A stretch of 58,964 nt of DNA, from assembly GCA_037176905.1 (NCBI GenBank), contig JBBBWG010027867.1:1-58964 (forward strand), written 5' to 3'. A program made the translations under genes and the position numbers. Below the pieces are notes generated by a model. That model searched no databases. It was not told the DNA's origin and was given only the letters and a program-made list of their open reading frames with translations. Of this stretch, positions 1 through 13,000 are shown piece after piece. Each line of letters starts with the position of its first letter. Positions within the stretch are counted from its first letter, which is position 1. Source of the DNA: Azolla pinnata (taxonomy: Eukaryota > Streptophyta > Polypodiopsida > Salviniales > Salviniaceae).

Positions 1-819
1 TTTTAATCGGCATGGGCAATTGGGAAGTGCTGAATCAAACCCTTAACTACGCCTTAATCATGGCGGAATTCGACCTTAGGTGCGGAGGAACGGGATGGGA
101 TGGGATCGGATCGGATCGAAGTGTGAAGCTACTACGCGGCGATCATGGATTTGGATCATGGATGGGGGGAGGAGCGGAGATTAATGGGCTTGTGAGGGCG
201 ATTAAGGGCCGCTTAACGCGATGTTAATTAGGTGTGGAGGGAGCAATTAATCAGCTGGGTTTGCAAAGGGATTAGAGGATAATCTAGGAAAAACTTCGAT
301 GGATCGGGGAGTGGCAACGAAAATAATGGCCACGAAGTGCCGCGAGATGATGCTCCACGATGGCGATGCGGCCGGATCATCGGGAGTTGACTTGGAAGCC
401 CAAAAGTCAACGCTTCTTCCATTATCGAGTCTCGAATGATCGATCCCTTCCCCCATGATCAGGCTCCTCCGCCTTAATTATAGTTTTAATTTCCCCTCCA
501 ATCCGCTCTTCGAATACCTCTGCCTAATTACGGCTCCGATTACTGGCGAAAAAAGTGTTTGTCTCCATCGTAGCGACATTGTGCGAATAATTATCCGAAC
601 AATATAATTGGGCTGGGACATTTCACCATCTCCCATTGATTGCTATGCCGTGATCGAATGATCAGAAGAAGGGGACCCCCCATGCACCCCCCCTCCCCCT
701 AATCGATCTGTGCGCTTAATCCAAACGACTCCGCCTTCTTTTCCTTTGCGTGATCGGATTGATCGCCCGTTCAATCGGGCATACCCCATTCTTATTCAAA
801 AATCGCCTATCAAATCGAG

Positions 820-1200
820 TATATCACGAATCTTAATTGTGGCCTATGAAATTGAGTACCGCATAAATCTTCATCGCCCATTAATATTATACATAATTAA
901 GTAAACACAAATCGGAGTTGCCCGTTGAATTATACATAATAGCCCATTGCACAAAACGTTATGCATATGTTAATTGCCCATCAAATTATACATAATTGTC
1001 CATAAGGTTAAGCATACACAAAGTCATAATCGCCCAATAAATTATACATAATCACCCAATAAATTAAGTATATACACAAATCTCAATCGCCCATTAAATT
1101 AAGTATACACATGACTTAATCGCCCATTAAATTAAGCATGTACACAAATCTTAATGGCCCATTCAATTAAGTATGTACAAAAATCCTAATCGCCCTCAGT
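820..1200. repeat. Degenerate ~33-36 bp tandem repeat
   Basis: About eight to ten diverged copies of a unit resembling AATCGCCCATTAAATTAAG followed by a TATACACAAATCT-like segment. The copies between 1030 and 1195 are the cleanest. AT-rich and non-coding. Confidence 0.75.
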
Positions 1201-2440
1201 ACATTAAAACTTACACCGGTATTTCCATCTACTTTTCCGCCTCATTTTCTTTGAATGGGCTACAAGAAGGATTACGCATCGGATCAGATCATCGACTCCT
1301 TGGATCGTTCATTGGGCGATATTACAACATGTCGACTATTATAGTCTCTCGTGCATCTTTGACGACTATGCAGCTCAGCTGTTTCTATCAACGACTGGGC
1401 GATCTTGCGAGGACCGCAAGCTCCACGATTATGAGATCAAGTGCTGTCCCCACCGCGTCCACGACTTTCAAGGTCATGGGACTCATTGATGGTGCATCGT
1501 TCTCTCGTTTTTCGACAGACATTTCGGTCATCGTAGAATAGGTCCTGGTCCTGCAGGGTCCTACAACAAAGGGAGATCCGTCGGCGAATGCAAACAACTG
1601 GATCAAGTCCAAAAAATCTGCATCGTGAAATATTTCATTGATTTGGCCCTGAAAAGGCTAACGTGTGTTTCGAACAGTACAAATCACATTACGCCCAAAG
1701 GCCACATTCTCACTTCTCGAATGTTTACTAGGGACCTGCCCCTAGAAAGAACTCTTTAAGACAAAGTACGCCATATTCCTACCACTTCCTACCGCCAAAG
1801 ATCGTGTGCGATAGCATCTCACCGTCACCATGTCCCCGCATACGATTTCCTTTTTGCTGGTCTAACATTGGCCAGCTCGTGCGATTCTGAAACCGAATCT
1901 CACAGAGAGTGTCACTGTTATGCACGTCCGATGTACTTCTCCTTTTGCACGCCTTGATGGCCCCCCTCTGGAACAAGGGGGAAGGTGCAAGGACTTTTGC
2001 TCCACGATGCCCTTTGTATAATCGGCCCGGATCGACATATCGTTGTAATTGGGCCCATCTGTACACTCTCAACTCAACATGAAGGTTAGTTACGTGTCCC
2101 TGAATTGTCAGCAAACCTTGGCCTGATCGCCAATCTATTCGTTGTTTTTGGCTACTTCAAGTGTTAGATACACTCGAGTATCATCGCAAGTGGATATGCA
2201 TGCCTAGATCAACACCTATGCTTTCTGTACAGACATGCATACACGTGCCAGGAGATGAACGAAACCATCTCGGAAGGGACTTCGAACTCGAGTTTAGACA
2301 TGCAAACGATCACGACAGAGGACCAAAAGCCTGTGGATACAGTGATGCGTATCTCTGGATATGGACACATCCTCAGATTACCGTAAACCCTAACGTCACA
2401 ATCCTACGACTTCAACCGAGTGTATGTTATATGCACATAC

Positions 2441-2850
2441 GAATGAATGAATGAATGTGTATGTGTCAGACCCTATATGTATGTATGTGTGGATGAATGT
2501 ATATTTTGCATGCATGTATGTATGCGTGCACGTCTAGATGGATGTATGCGTTCGTTTGCATGCATGCATGCATGTGTGTGGGGGTGAACGTATGTTGCAT
2601 GGATGAAGGAGTGAGCGTGTGCATGCATGCATCGGTGATGCATGCATGTATGTACGCATGAGTGGATGAATGAGTGGATGTGCATGCATGTGCGTGTGCA
2701 TGTATGTATGTGTGCGTGCATGTATGTATGTATGTATATGCATGTGTGCGCATGTATGTGTATGCGCGTGTATGTATGTATGTATGTATGTACGGACGCG
2801 CATATGTATGTGCCTGCATGTACATGTGTGTGTGTGTATGCCTGAAGTGT
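2441..2850. repeat. TGTA/TGCA-type microsatellite
   Basis: Long interrupted run of ATGT, GCAT and GTGT tetranucleotide and dinucleotide units. It makes spurious Met/Cys/Val/Tyr ORFs on the plus strand and His/Thr/Tyr ORFs on the minus strand. It ends about 60 bases before the multifunctional protein start codon and probably overlaps that gene's proximal promoter or leader. Confidence 0.9.
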
Positions 2851-2907
2851 CTCCATTCAGCGCGTAAGCTGGAGCTTCAATCTGCCCCTGCCGCCAGAGG
2901 ATCCAGC

Positions 2908-5900
2908 ATGAAGGTTTATTGGGCAGCCGGCGACGATGGAATAGCTCTCATCACTCTGGACAATCCGCCCGTCAACGCCTTAGACACGCCCGGTAATCGC
3001 GCAGAGATCGGTTCCAGATGCGTGTATCGATGTGCACCTATGTGTTGCGTATATGCGTAATCCGTGTGCTGATGTATATCTGTCTATGTTTGTACGCATG
3101 TATGTGTGTGCATAGTGATATGTTTGAATGTACCTGCGAATGAGATCATGTGTTTGAATGTGTATCTACGAATGTGATTATGTGTTCGAATGCACATACG
3201 AATGTGACTATGTGTTTGAATCCACATACGAGTGCACATACGAATGTGACTATGTGTTTGAATGCACATACGAATGCACATACGAATGTGACTATGTGTT
3301 TTAATGCACATACGAATGTGTTCATGTGTTTGTCTGTAGTAAATTTGTGAATGTGATATATCTGATTGAAGTGCATATGAATGTGGTTACGTGTTTGAAT
3401 GTTCTGTACGTGTGAATATGTATCTGAATGTATAAATAAAATGTATGTACAAAATGTGAGTATGCATTTGAGCTTGAAGGTTTGTATGTGAATTTGAACA
3501 CGTGTTTCAATGTTAGTGTCAGTACATATGAGTGTATGCATGTTTGGATTTGTACTGTGCCTATGAATATCAATGTATACATGTATCTAAGAGAATGTAA
3601 GTATGCATTGAACGTTTGTATGTGTAAATGTGAATGTTGATTTGAATTTCAATGTTTGAGATGCATGTGTTGGTAGTTGTCAATTTGTATATGAGTTTTT
3701 GTATGCATGCCATGTACGTGTATTCGAATATGTATGATCCTGATGATCTCTCTGCGTGTGAGCATATGTAAACATTTTTAGTTTTATTTTTTATGTCTAT
3801 ATATAAGTATGCCTGTATGATTTCTCCGTAGTCTCATATCAAATGTAGAGATTATTCAATTGGGTATGTGAATGCATATTTGATATATTTGGCAGTTTTC
3901 AATGGTTTATACAAGAGTTTTAAGGAGATTCAGTCACTAGAGGGCATTCGAGCAATTGTAATTAGAGGTATAATCAACGTTAGCTTCCTCTGCATGGCTC
4001 AAATACAATTATACCGAGATTCTCAAGGATTAAGTTGATTGATCATGTTCTTTTTTCATTTAGGTGCTTTGGAAAAGATTCCTTACGTTCCATGTGTATG
4101 TGTGAGAAATGTGTCAATGTATTTTGTAAACACATAAACTTGTGTTTTCGTGTTTACATGTAGACATATCTAAACCTAGTAATATCAAAACATAAATTTG
4201 TATATCTAATACATTGGTACAAACATATATCTATCTGTCTGTATGTCTGTCTGTCTGTCTATCTACCATCTACACACACATACACCTACACATATCTCGT
4301 GCGTGGTCAAACTCCATGTGTAAATAGGTTCTAGTTTATTATGTGGACCATAAACTTTCATGTCTGGGTGTTTTGGTCTGTGCTAGTTTTCAACTTCGAC
4401 ACCCTTGCATTTGCTGCTATAGGTGCAGATGGGAAATTCTCTGCTGGTGCAGACATCAGAAGTGATCAGAAAAGGCAGTGTGGAGGTATATTGATGCCGT
4501 TCACTGAATCCATGTCTGAATAGATGTTGAGGTTGAATGTTGTTTTGTGGTCTACACACATACACACACACATATTCAGAGGGACTTGTGCACATACAAT
4601 CGGTTATACTGGTATACAAACTACATGCATGCAATGCCATCAAATGAATACCTACATGGTAAAAGTTGTAGAAAGTTGCATAAAATAGCTTTTATCAATA
4701 ATGAGTGCAGAAGCTAAGGAGGAGGAGCTCATTGTGCCAAAGGTTGCCATCATTGACAACATCATAGAAGGTAGCCACAATAATTTTTTTAAATTATGTA
4801 CAAAGACTTTCTAGTGATGTCTTTTGATTTTATTTATTTATTTATTTATTCGTTTAACAAGGGTGTGAGAAGCCAGTGGTAGCAGTAATAGAAGGATTCG
4901 CATTAGGAGGAGGTCTAGAATTGGCAATGGTAATCGCATGTGATATCAATATTGTTGCGATCATAGTTAATGTATTTTATTAGGTTCAGTCTTACTATCA
5001 ACAGAAACAGAGATGACATACAGACTGATCATCGAAGGGAAGTTTCTTTTCAGGCCTGTCATGCACGTATTGCTAGTAAAGGAGCACGTCTTGGTTTGCC
5101 TCAACTGCAACTTGGAATTATCCCAGGGCTTGGAGGTACGGTTATTACTATCAGGAAATTTATAATAGCGCTGCTAAAGTCAATGTTGCTAGAAACAGAA
5201 GTAGCTTTTCAGATGCTTAAGAAGTAAATTATTTTTGTGGTTTGTATGTATGTATGTATGTATGTATGTATGTATGTATGTATGGAATATACTCAAATTG
5301 GGATAGGCCTTCAAGTTAAGACCTAAGGAAAAATCTCAGCATTTCTATCTTGGTATAGGGTTTGACTTTAAAAATTTACAGTAGAAAAATCGTATATCTA
5401 TATCGAGTATATTTTATTATATCAAGTACATATCTAACTAACGGTTTTCTCTTGATTAGGGACACAAAGGTTACCAAGATTGGTTGGAGTGGAGAAAGCT
5501 TTAGACATGCTTCTCGTATTAATTCAATACTTCTATAAATTGATTGATTCTAGGCTTTGTATATGATGCCATAGAACATTATATCCTTGATAATCATTGA
5601 AATGATTAAGTATGGAAACCTGCAGAATTCGAAAGCTATAGACGCGGCAGAGGCAAAAGAACTTGGTCTTGTTGATGATGTTGCAGAACCATCAAGTTTA
5701 CTATCTGTTGCAAAGATGATCGCATTGGAATTGTTGGATCGTGAACGAGATGAATATATAACTATTAATCGCATGAATAAAGTTGGAAATACTTGTGAGA
5801 CGCAATCAATCCTTAACAAGGCTAGAAATTTAGTGCGAAAGAAGTTCCGGAATGTGAGATACCCTTCCCTATGCCTGCAGATAATTGAAGAAGGTCTACG

Positions 5901-8900
5901 GAAAGGTGGAGCCATGGTTACTAAGCTGGTAAAATCCCTTTTGTCTTTTATCAGTCTTCACTATTTTTCTAAATTAGGACGTCAATTTTATATCTCTTTC
6001 AGGGAATTGGAAAGCATATATAATCGGGACCTAGAACATCGTATTAATTCACTCATTAGATGAACTTTCACATAGGAGCTGAAAAACCTCAATAAATCTG
6101 AGAAGTCTCCTGAATGCTGCAGGAAAATGAGATTTCGACTTCCTTGACAAATTCCCCAGAAGCAAAGGCCCTAATGCACATGTTTTTTGTGGAACGTTCT
6201 GCTTATAAGGTCGATTACTATATGTCAAGTATCTCTTCTTATGCAACCGATCAGTTAATTACTGTTTTATGCCTCTGCATTTAAACAGATTCCAGGTCTT
6301 ACTGATGCAGGCATGACTGCTCGTCTCATTACAAAGGTTGGAATAGTAGGTTGTGGATTCATGGGCGCAGGAATAGCAACGTCTTTAATTGTCCACAACA
6401 TCTCAGTCATTTTGAAAGACCAGACTTCTGTTCTTCTGGAAGCAAGTATGAAACAGATCAAAGGTGTGTTTGTGCTTAAGAAATTGATACTTCAAAGTAT
6501 ACTAATGTGGAAGATCGAGCTTAGAATTGATAGCATAAGAACATGGCAGGGCATTTGCAAAGCCTCGTAAGAAAGGGAAAGATAAACAAGGTGCAGGCAT
6601 TGAAGTCACTAGATTTCTTGATGCTAACAGAAGATTACACTGCTTTAAGGGATGCAGATCTTATTTTAGAGGTAAAGATTTTATAAGCTATTGATGCAGT
6701 AGTTTTCTGCCCCATATTTCTAATTAATGTCTTTATGTTTTACAGTCTGTTCCTGAAACTCTGTCATTGAAGAGGAAAATATTCCATGACCTTGAAAGTG
6801 TCTGCTCAGAGGATTGTCTTCTAGTATCAAACACATCTTCTTTGGATATCAATGCCATTGGAGCTGGCCTATCTCATCCAGAACGCATTGCTGGTGCACA
6901 TTTTTTCAGGTACGTCAGAAATTTTTAGAAACTTCAGTGTTTAATCAGAACATGTCAACAAATGCATTTGATTGTTGTTCAGGCACGAAATTAGCTGAAA
7001 CTTCAGGCAGCTCACTTCTTGCCATTCCATTTTCAATATTTTCTAGTTTAGATACATTTATCCAACTCCATGTCAACAAAAGGGAAGACCTATGTAAAGT
7101 GTTATTATGATGGAAAACAACCTTCACGAAAGTGTTTGAAACATTATTGGTCTAGAATTCAACAACCAAATAAAAATATATAATAGAGTACTTTTACTAA
7201 GTGTCAACAACATGCCTTCGCGAATTTCCTTCAACAATCAGGTTTGCCACAAGAAACATTTTTGCATCAAACAGGCTTGTGCAAGAAAACACAGTCTTTG
7301 AGTTAGGACAAATGTTCTGCATTACAGTTGCTGGAGTCAAACCAGCTAGAAAAAAATTTCGTAACCTTGTGTAAATGATGTTATTTTTTTGCACAGCCCT
7401 GCACATGTCATGCCACTGTTGGAGATTGTAAAGACAGAAAAAACATCTCCGCAAACATTAATAGATTTACTGGGTCTAGCAAAAGCTTTGGAGAAGATTC
7501 CATTGGTTGTTAAAAGTTATCCCGGGTTTGCTGTTAATCGGCTGTTTGTTCCTTACCTCATGACAGCAACGCTTCTCGTTGACCTTGGTCTTGACCTATA
7601 CCGTGTAGATGCCGTTATCAAAGAATTTGGGATGCCGATGGGTCCTTTCAGGTATCATGTCTGCTTTGGTATTTTGTTATTTGAAAATTTCAGACTGAAA
7701 ATTTTTGGGTCACATATCTGTTTGTCAGGGTTGCAGATTTCACGGGCATCAAAACATTTCAAATGGTTTCTCAAAAATTTCACGAACATTTTCCAGGGCG
7801 TTTTCACAATTCTCCTATTGTAAAGTTTATGGTTAACGACAATCGACTTGGTAAACACCCCACAGAATACTCTCCAGAATTTCCAAAAATGATGCAAAAA
7901 CTGAATTCAGCTTCTGATTCTTTCACGTTTAAATAGCACCCTATTCAAAGGCCTCTATTATAAAAGTTGACGGGTTTTGTCCATAGGAGAAAAGATGTGG
8001 GTTGTTTCAATCTAGCACACTCCTCTTTTTGAACATGTCTTTTATTCTAAGAGCTGGCCTTGCTTATGACCAACAGAATTCAGCTTCTGATTCTTTCACG
8101 TTTAAATAGCACCCTATTCAAAGGCCTCCATTATAAAAGTTCATAGGTTTTGTTCATAGGAGAAAAGTTGTGGGCTGTTTCAATCTAGCACACTCCTCTC
8201 TCTGAACATGTATTTTATTCTAAGAACTGGCCTTGCTTATGACCATCATCACTCTTGCAGGAGATACCACTCGGAGGGGCTTTTATGACTATAAGGAATC
8301 AGGAGAACAAATAAACTCCGTGCAGGTAAAGGAGTACATAGAGAAGTCCAGGCAACTTGCACAACTGAACGGTTCTTCTAATGTAAGCAGTTAAATCTGA
8401 AATGCTTGAAAAATAATAATATGTTGTCATAGTTAATTTAGACTGCTGATTGTAGTAAAGGATCTTAATCCAAGTGCTGGAAACAAATATCAAACAGATG
8501 ATATGCCAAATCAATACAATTCATGATGCTAGGATTCACTCTGGTGATATATTTTTTTTCCCAGATTATTGACACTTCAGATACAGAGATTGTGGAGATG
8601 ATCTTTTACCCCTTGGTTAATGAAGCATGCCGTATAGTAGAAGATAACATTGTTACAGGACCAGCTGCATTGGATATTGCTTCTGTGTTTGGCATGGGTT
8701 TTCCGGCCTACAGGTTATTCCTCTTAACATTTCTAATATGGTTCTGAGTTAAATAGTGTATGTTCCAATAAAATGCTTGAGTAAGCCAAGATTTGGACAT
8801 GGTTGGTATCTTATCAATTCTTTCTCATAATTTTGCAGAGGTGGTATTATCTTTTGGGCAGATAGCATTGGCCTCTCGCACATTTTCAATCGTCTCAACC

Positions 8901-9127
8901 AGCTGTGCAATCTATATGGGCATTGCTTTGCACCATCCTTTCTCTTGGAAAAGCTGGCAGCAGCCAAGACACCCCTGGTTAGCTAAAATTGTTGGACACG
9001 TTGGTCCAATTTTCTTTTTTTTTCTTCATAGCATTTGTGTGCTTTCCATCCTTGTTGTTTTGGATCTTCTTGAGCCATGTTGTTAATGATGCAGGGACAG
9101 TTTTCAACAAGAGGGTCCAATTTATGA
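2908..9127 (+). CDS. MFP2: Peroxisomal fatty-acid beta-oxidation multifunctional protein (enoyl-CoA hydratase / 3-hydroxyacyl-CoA dehydrogenase)
   Basis: AIM1/MFP2-type enzyme that hydrates 2-enoyl-CoA and oxidises 3-hydroxyacyl-CoA in peroxisomes. My model has 18 exons: 2908-2992, 3896-3967, 4423-4485, 4711-4770, 4862-4929, 5054-5135, 5460-5515, 5626-5928, 6123-6209, 6289-6463, 6550-6671, 6746-6909, 7397-7651, 7729-7850, 8261-8382, 8565-8713, 8839-8977, 9095-9127. All introns are GT-AG, phase is kept throughout, and the product is 718 aa, close to known plant MFPs. The N-terminal crotonase fold has GFALGGGLELAM (Glu113). The second catalytic position (LGLPQLQLG) carries Gln133 where the family has Glu. 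The dehydrogenase half has the NAD motif GCGFMG (313-318), the SNTSS segment, AGAHFFSPAH (His443) and GFAVNR (Asn493). The C-terminus reads GSNL, a possible non-canonical peroxisomal signal. Introns hold microsatellites and a tandem duplication. Whether it is AIM1 or MFP2 cannot be settled by eye. Confidence 0.95.
3130..3330. repeat. ~30 bp minisatellite in MFP intron 1
   Basis: Tandem copies of a unit close to GAATGTGACTATGTGTTTGA followed by ATGCACATAC. They lie inside the 903-base first intron, which as a whole (2993-3895) is dominated by TGTATG-type sequence. Confidence 0.8.
4200..4290. repeat. CTGT/CTAC microsatellite in MFP intron 2
   Basis: Run of ATCT, CTGT and TATG tetranucleotides followed by CACACATACAC. 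Intronic, no coding meaning. Confidence 0.8.
5238..5284. repeat. (ATGT)n microsatellite in MFP intron 6
   Basis: About eleven near-perfect copies of the tetranucleotide TATG. It lies between exons 6 and 7 of the multifunctional protein gene. Confidence 0.9.
7903..8245. repeat. Tandem duplication inside MFP intron 14
   Basis: Two direct copies, 7903-8075 and 8076-8245 (period 173). Each starts GAATTCAGCTTCTGATTCTT and ends near CTTGCTTATGACCA, with only scattered differences. The second copy stops about 15 bases before the exon 15 acceptor, so it may include the branch-point region of this intron. Confidence 0.9.
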
Positions 9128-10058
9128 AGTCTGCTGTTTCCTGGAGGCTGGAGGCTGGCACAAGGGAAATAAAGGAAATGGAGCCTAAGACAGTATCATA
9201 GCCATAGGAGTCTGCTAAACATACGGTGATACAGAAAAAATATCAAAAAGTGATTTAGTTTAGAGCTAACATAACACAAGTTTGTTTTTAAGCTTGGTCT
9301 GGTCTTTACTCTCGTGTATGAAAGCCGTGTTGCATTAACTATACAGAAATACACAAAGTACAAGCCAAGTACAAAGAGATTGGTATTATATAAATCTTAT
9401 GTAGCAGAATGATGAACTCATTCTTCTATTATGTGGTCTATAGATTCCATCAGGTTGTGCATAGATGATCAATATGCCGGTCTGAAACACACTCGTACTT
9501 GCCTGCAGTGAAGGACGTGAACGTGTAGGTACATCAACCAGGACCCAGGAGAGATCAAGAAAGAGGATTGTTTGAATACATCTCAGTTTTTCTATAGTGT
9601 ACCTACAGTCCACTGGGCCCTCCAGTTTATCTAACATCTGAATGAAAGAAAATACCACATGCTAAAATTGAACCATTACTGAATGTACAAAATTGCCTTC
9701 ATGTCATTGGGTTTGGTATGATATGTGAATGCTGCTGTATTAGAGTTACCTTGAACTATGTTGTAGATCAGCGTTTTCCATCGACACCAAGCATATGTAC
9801 AAGATGATGCTGGTTGATAAGGTAATAGGTGAAGCTACACCAGTTGAAACTCGTTGAAAATTTTACAATCTCTGGAAGCCCGAGATACATTTTAAGCAAA
9901 ACTCAAATGGCAATTTGGATGAAGCATATATATGCAGAATGGCCAAAGCTATCAATCACTTCGAAGGCTTGCCCCTCTTTAAAATTGTAAGCCATTAGAT
10001 TGTTGGAAGCATTTATGCACCTTATTACGTTCGGTTGTGCATCAGTTTAGTTAGTTGG
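9128..10058. other. Intergenic between convergent genes (3' ends)
   Basis: AT-rich DNA between the stop of the plus-strand multifunctional protein and the stop of the minus-strand B3/AP2 gene. It must hold both 3' UTRs. No separate gene or structured RNA was recognised. Confidence 0.6.
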
Positions 10059-13000
10059 TTAGTTGACGGTGGGCAGACGATGATTTCCTGATGCTGCTGA
10101 ATGAGCAGCTTGACCACGAGGAAAGTTAAGTTTGGCGGAGTCACCCAAGATGCTGAGAGCAGCCTTGTCGTATGCGCAAGCTGCAGCTTCGGCGGTTGGA
10201 AAAGTGCCCATGTAGACATGCTTCTTCGTAGCAGGGTTATAACACAATGACTGGAACCTGTGCTTAGTGAAGTACACGCCCCGATAACCTGGCCATCTCC
10301 TCGACCCCTTTTTGCTTGGCTTCGGAAGCTTGTCTGCTTCACAAGCAGCATCTGTGCTTTTTGAAGGCTTGAGCTGCTTCCCGATCGATGCATCCTCTCG
10401 ATCCGCTTCTTCTGGTTCTTCTTCTTCGTTCGCATTGGGTACTATCAGATCAGTCGAGCATTCGCTCTCGTCACACAAACCCTCTTCTTCTTGCCTTATG
10501 CCTCGGAGCATGGTTGAAGTGTGCTGGTGTCTGGTTAAGGGCCTCGTCGAGGACCCCGCAACAGGGTGCTTGTGCTCCCGGCCTTGCTTTGCACGGTGCC
10601 TCGACGTAGTCCTGTAAACCCGCGAATACTCCGACTCGATGTAGAATCCGCTGTCGAATCCACACACCGTGTGTTTGAGCCGCGTTTGTAGCGAGCTTGT
10701 CGTCTCCGGCGCAGAGCGTTTGAGCGACCGAAGCATGCCCATTGCAGCAGCTCCGTTGGTCTGAGGAGCATCTATGACTTCAGGGGGACATTTCTCCGAA
10801 GGCATGTGCTCTGTTTCACCGCCATCTTTCTGGCCTCCGACGCGAGTATCGCCAGAACAGTCTCGCGCCGATAACACCTCCTTTGGCACGCGTGCGACTG
10901 CATTTTCCTTCATGCTGCAAGCAGCTCCAGCCCTGAGCTTGCTCTTCTTGTCGCAAATCGCTGCCTCGACGATTTCTTCTTCATTTGGAGCCGCATCCAT
11001 AGCCTTCTCCATCGGTCGGAAAATCTCCAGATGATTACCATGTTCGCGACGAGATTCTCCATTGTCGGACAGGGCTGATCGGGGCTCGCTCTCGATCGTG
11101 TGCAGATACTCGTCTTCATCACCGTCGTCCACTTCTGTGACAGTGGAGGATAAGCTTTTGAACTTCTTCCTTTGTCGAGTGACCCGTGATGACGCTCCGG
11201 CTCTTGTGTGACGATGCGTCGCTGCCACTTTCGGCTTATTAGCTTCGTCTCCGCATTCCCCNNNNNNNNNNNNNNNNNNNNNNNNNNNNNNNNNNNNNNN
11301 NNNNNNNNNNNNNNNNNNNNNNNNNNNNNNNNNNNNNNNNNNNNNNNNNNNNNNNNNNNNNCGTGATGACGCTCCGGCTCTTGTGTGACGATGCGTCGCT
11401 GCCACTTTCGGCTTATTAGCTTCGTCTCCGCATTCCCCGTTTCTGCCCTCCGAATCTTCCTTGAGGCATGTAGATGTATTCTCTGCATCCAACTCAGGTT
11501 CGCTTTGGTCGAAACCGAATTCGGCTGCTTCTTTGAAACTCACGAGGAATCTTGACGTCTCCTCCACCTCTTGATCTGAAATTCCGTCAAACTCGGAAGC
11601 CATGTTAACTCCGCATGGGATCAAGGAATCCCTCTCTCCAGAACAATATTCATCAATCCTGGACAGCTCCAGATTTTCCTTTTTGAGATCATTTGGACCA
11701 ATGCCACAGTCCGCTACCACTTCACTGTCGCTGCAAACACTCTTCTTTGCATTTACCGAGGGATTTTCATCTTCCCTCTTGCTAGTCGATGTGTTTTTTC
11801 CTTTGGCAGCCACCGAGTTACCCTCAGATTGTGGAAGATCTTCCTTGCTTGCACCCTGATTGAAGTTAGTGACTGCACTTTGACCTCTGTACATGCGAGC
11901 TGCATTATCATAAGCATGTGCTGCTTCTTCTTCAGTCGGAAAAGTTCCTAGCCAGACCCTTTTGCCTTCGGGTGTGCGAATTTCAGCACCGTAAGCACCC
12001 CATGGACGCTTGCGCACCCCAACAAATTTTGAAAAACAAATGCGTTTACCCTGACTCCTTACTATTGGTGAATCCCTCTGTTTTCTGCTACACTGAGCCA
12101 CCTTGGAAACCCTCTCCCATCCACACATCAATCCCATTGTCGCCGTATCCATTATTCCCACATCTATCAAAGGCGTTATCTCCAGTTTCCCAAAAATTGC
12201 TTCCCTGGCATAACTCAATGAACGTTGCCACTTCGAAGGGGTCCACAAGTGACCCATTTGCGTTGAGTTCATGGGCCCAACCTCTAGCAAATTGGGCACT
12301 TCGTCGACTCTCACCATACTTTCTTTGGCTGCTTTCTTCAGTTTTCGTTTGATGCCAGCACTGATTATGCCATGAGTACTCTTTGACGTGCTTGATGAAG
12401 GTGCTACGGAGCTTGTATGAACGTGGAAACTCCCCAACAGATGGGGGTTGTCCACAGTTGCAGAATGCGATTCTATTCCAAGATTATGTAGTTCAGTTTC
12501 TTGGAGATCCTTTGCTTTCATCTCCATCGTAGGGTTCTGTTGCAAAATTGTAGCAGGCGATATTGATGGCAACACAAGTTCGGTCTCTGACATTTGCATT
12601 GCATTATTAAGAAGAGCATAAGTTTCCCCTGTAAGTTCATGAGCCACTGCTGCGGCCATCACAATTGAAGAAAATGCTCCCAAAGCAAAAAGACTGTTCT
12701 GTGAATTCAATCTTGTGGATAGACCCATACTAGCAATGGCCTTGTGGAGTTGACAGAACCTGCAGATCTCACAGAAGAAAATCATGTATCGCATACAAAA
12801 ATATCATCAGTCATCACCAGGAAAGAAAGGAAACATGGTGATTTACCTTGCATCAACTACATTGATGCATACAGGATATGGACACCTCGTTTGTGTATGA
12901 TACACAAAAAAATCGCACTGCTTGTAAGGGGCTAAATGATCCTCTAAAATATGTTTGATACAGAAACCAAAACCATGTAGAGCATAATGAGAGCAAAAGT

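Larger units (their letters stand above)
1..2907. other. Intergenic, no recognised gene
   Basis: I see no conserved coding region on either strand. Short open frames lack recognisable motifs. The stretch holds a degenerate AT-rich tandem repeat (about 820-1200) and a TGTA/TGCATG-type microsatellite (about 2441-2850) that runs almost up to the start codon of the multifunctional protein. The promoter and 5' leader of that gene must lie here, but no core promoter element could be placed with confidence. Confidence 0.6.

Noticed and set aside
2466-2867. Overlapping ORFs of 65-127 codons rich in Met/Cys/Val or His/Thr/Tyr on both strands
   Set aside because: They are translations of the TGTA/TGCA microsatellite; no domain and mirrored on both strands.
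11185-11438. Genuine internal amino-acid repeat in the B3/AP2 protein
   Set aside because: The copies are 100 percent identical and separated only by a 100-N placeholder, which points to assembly error.
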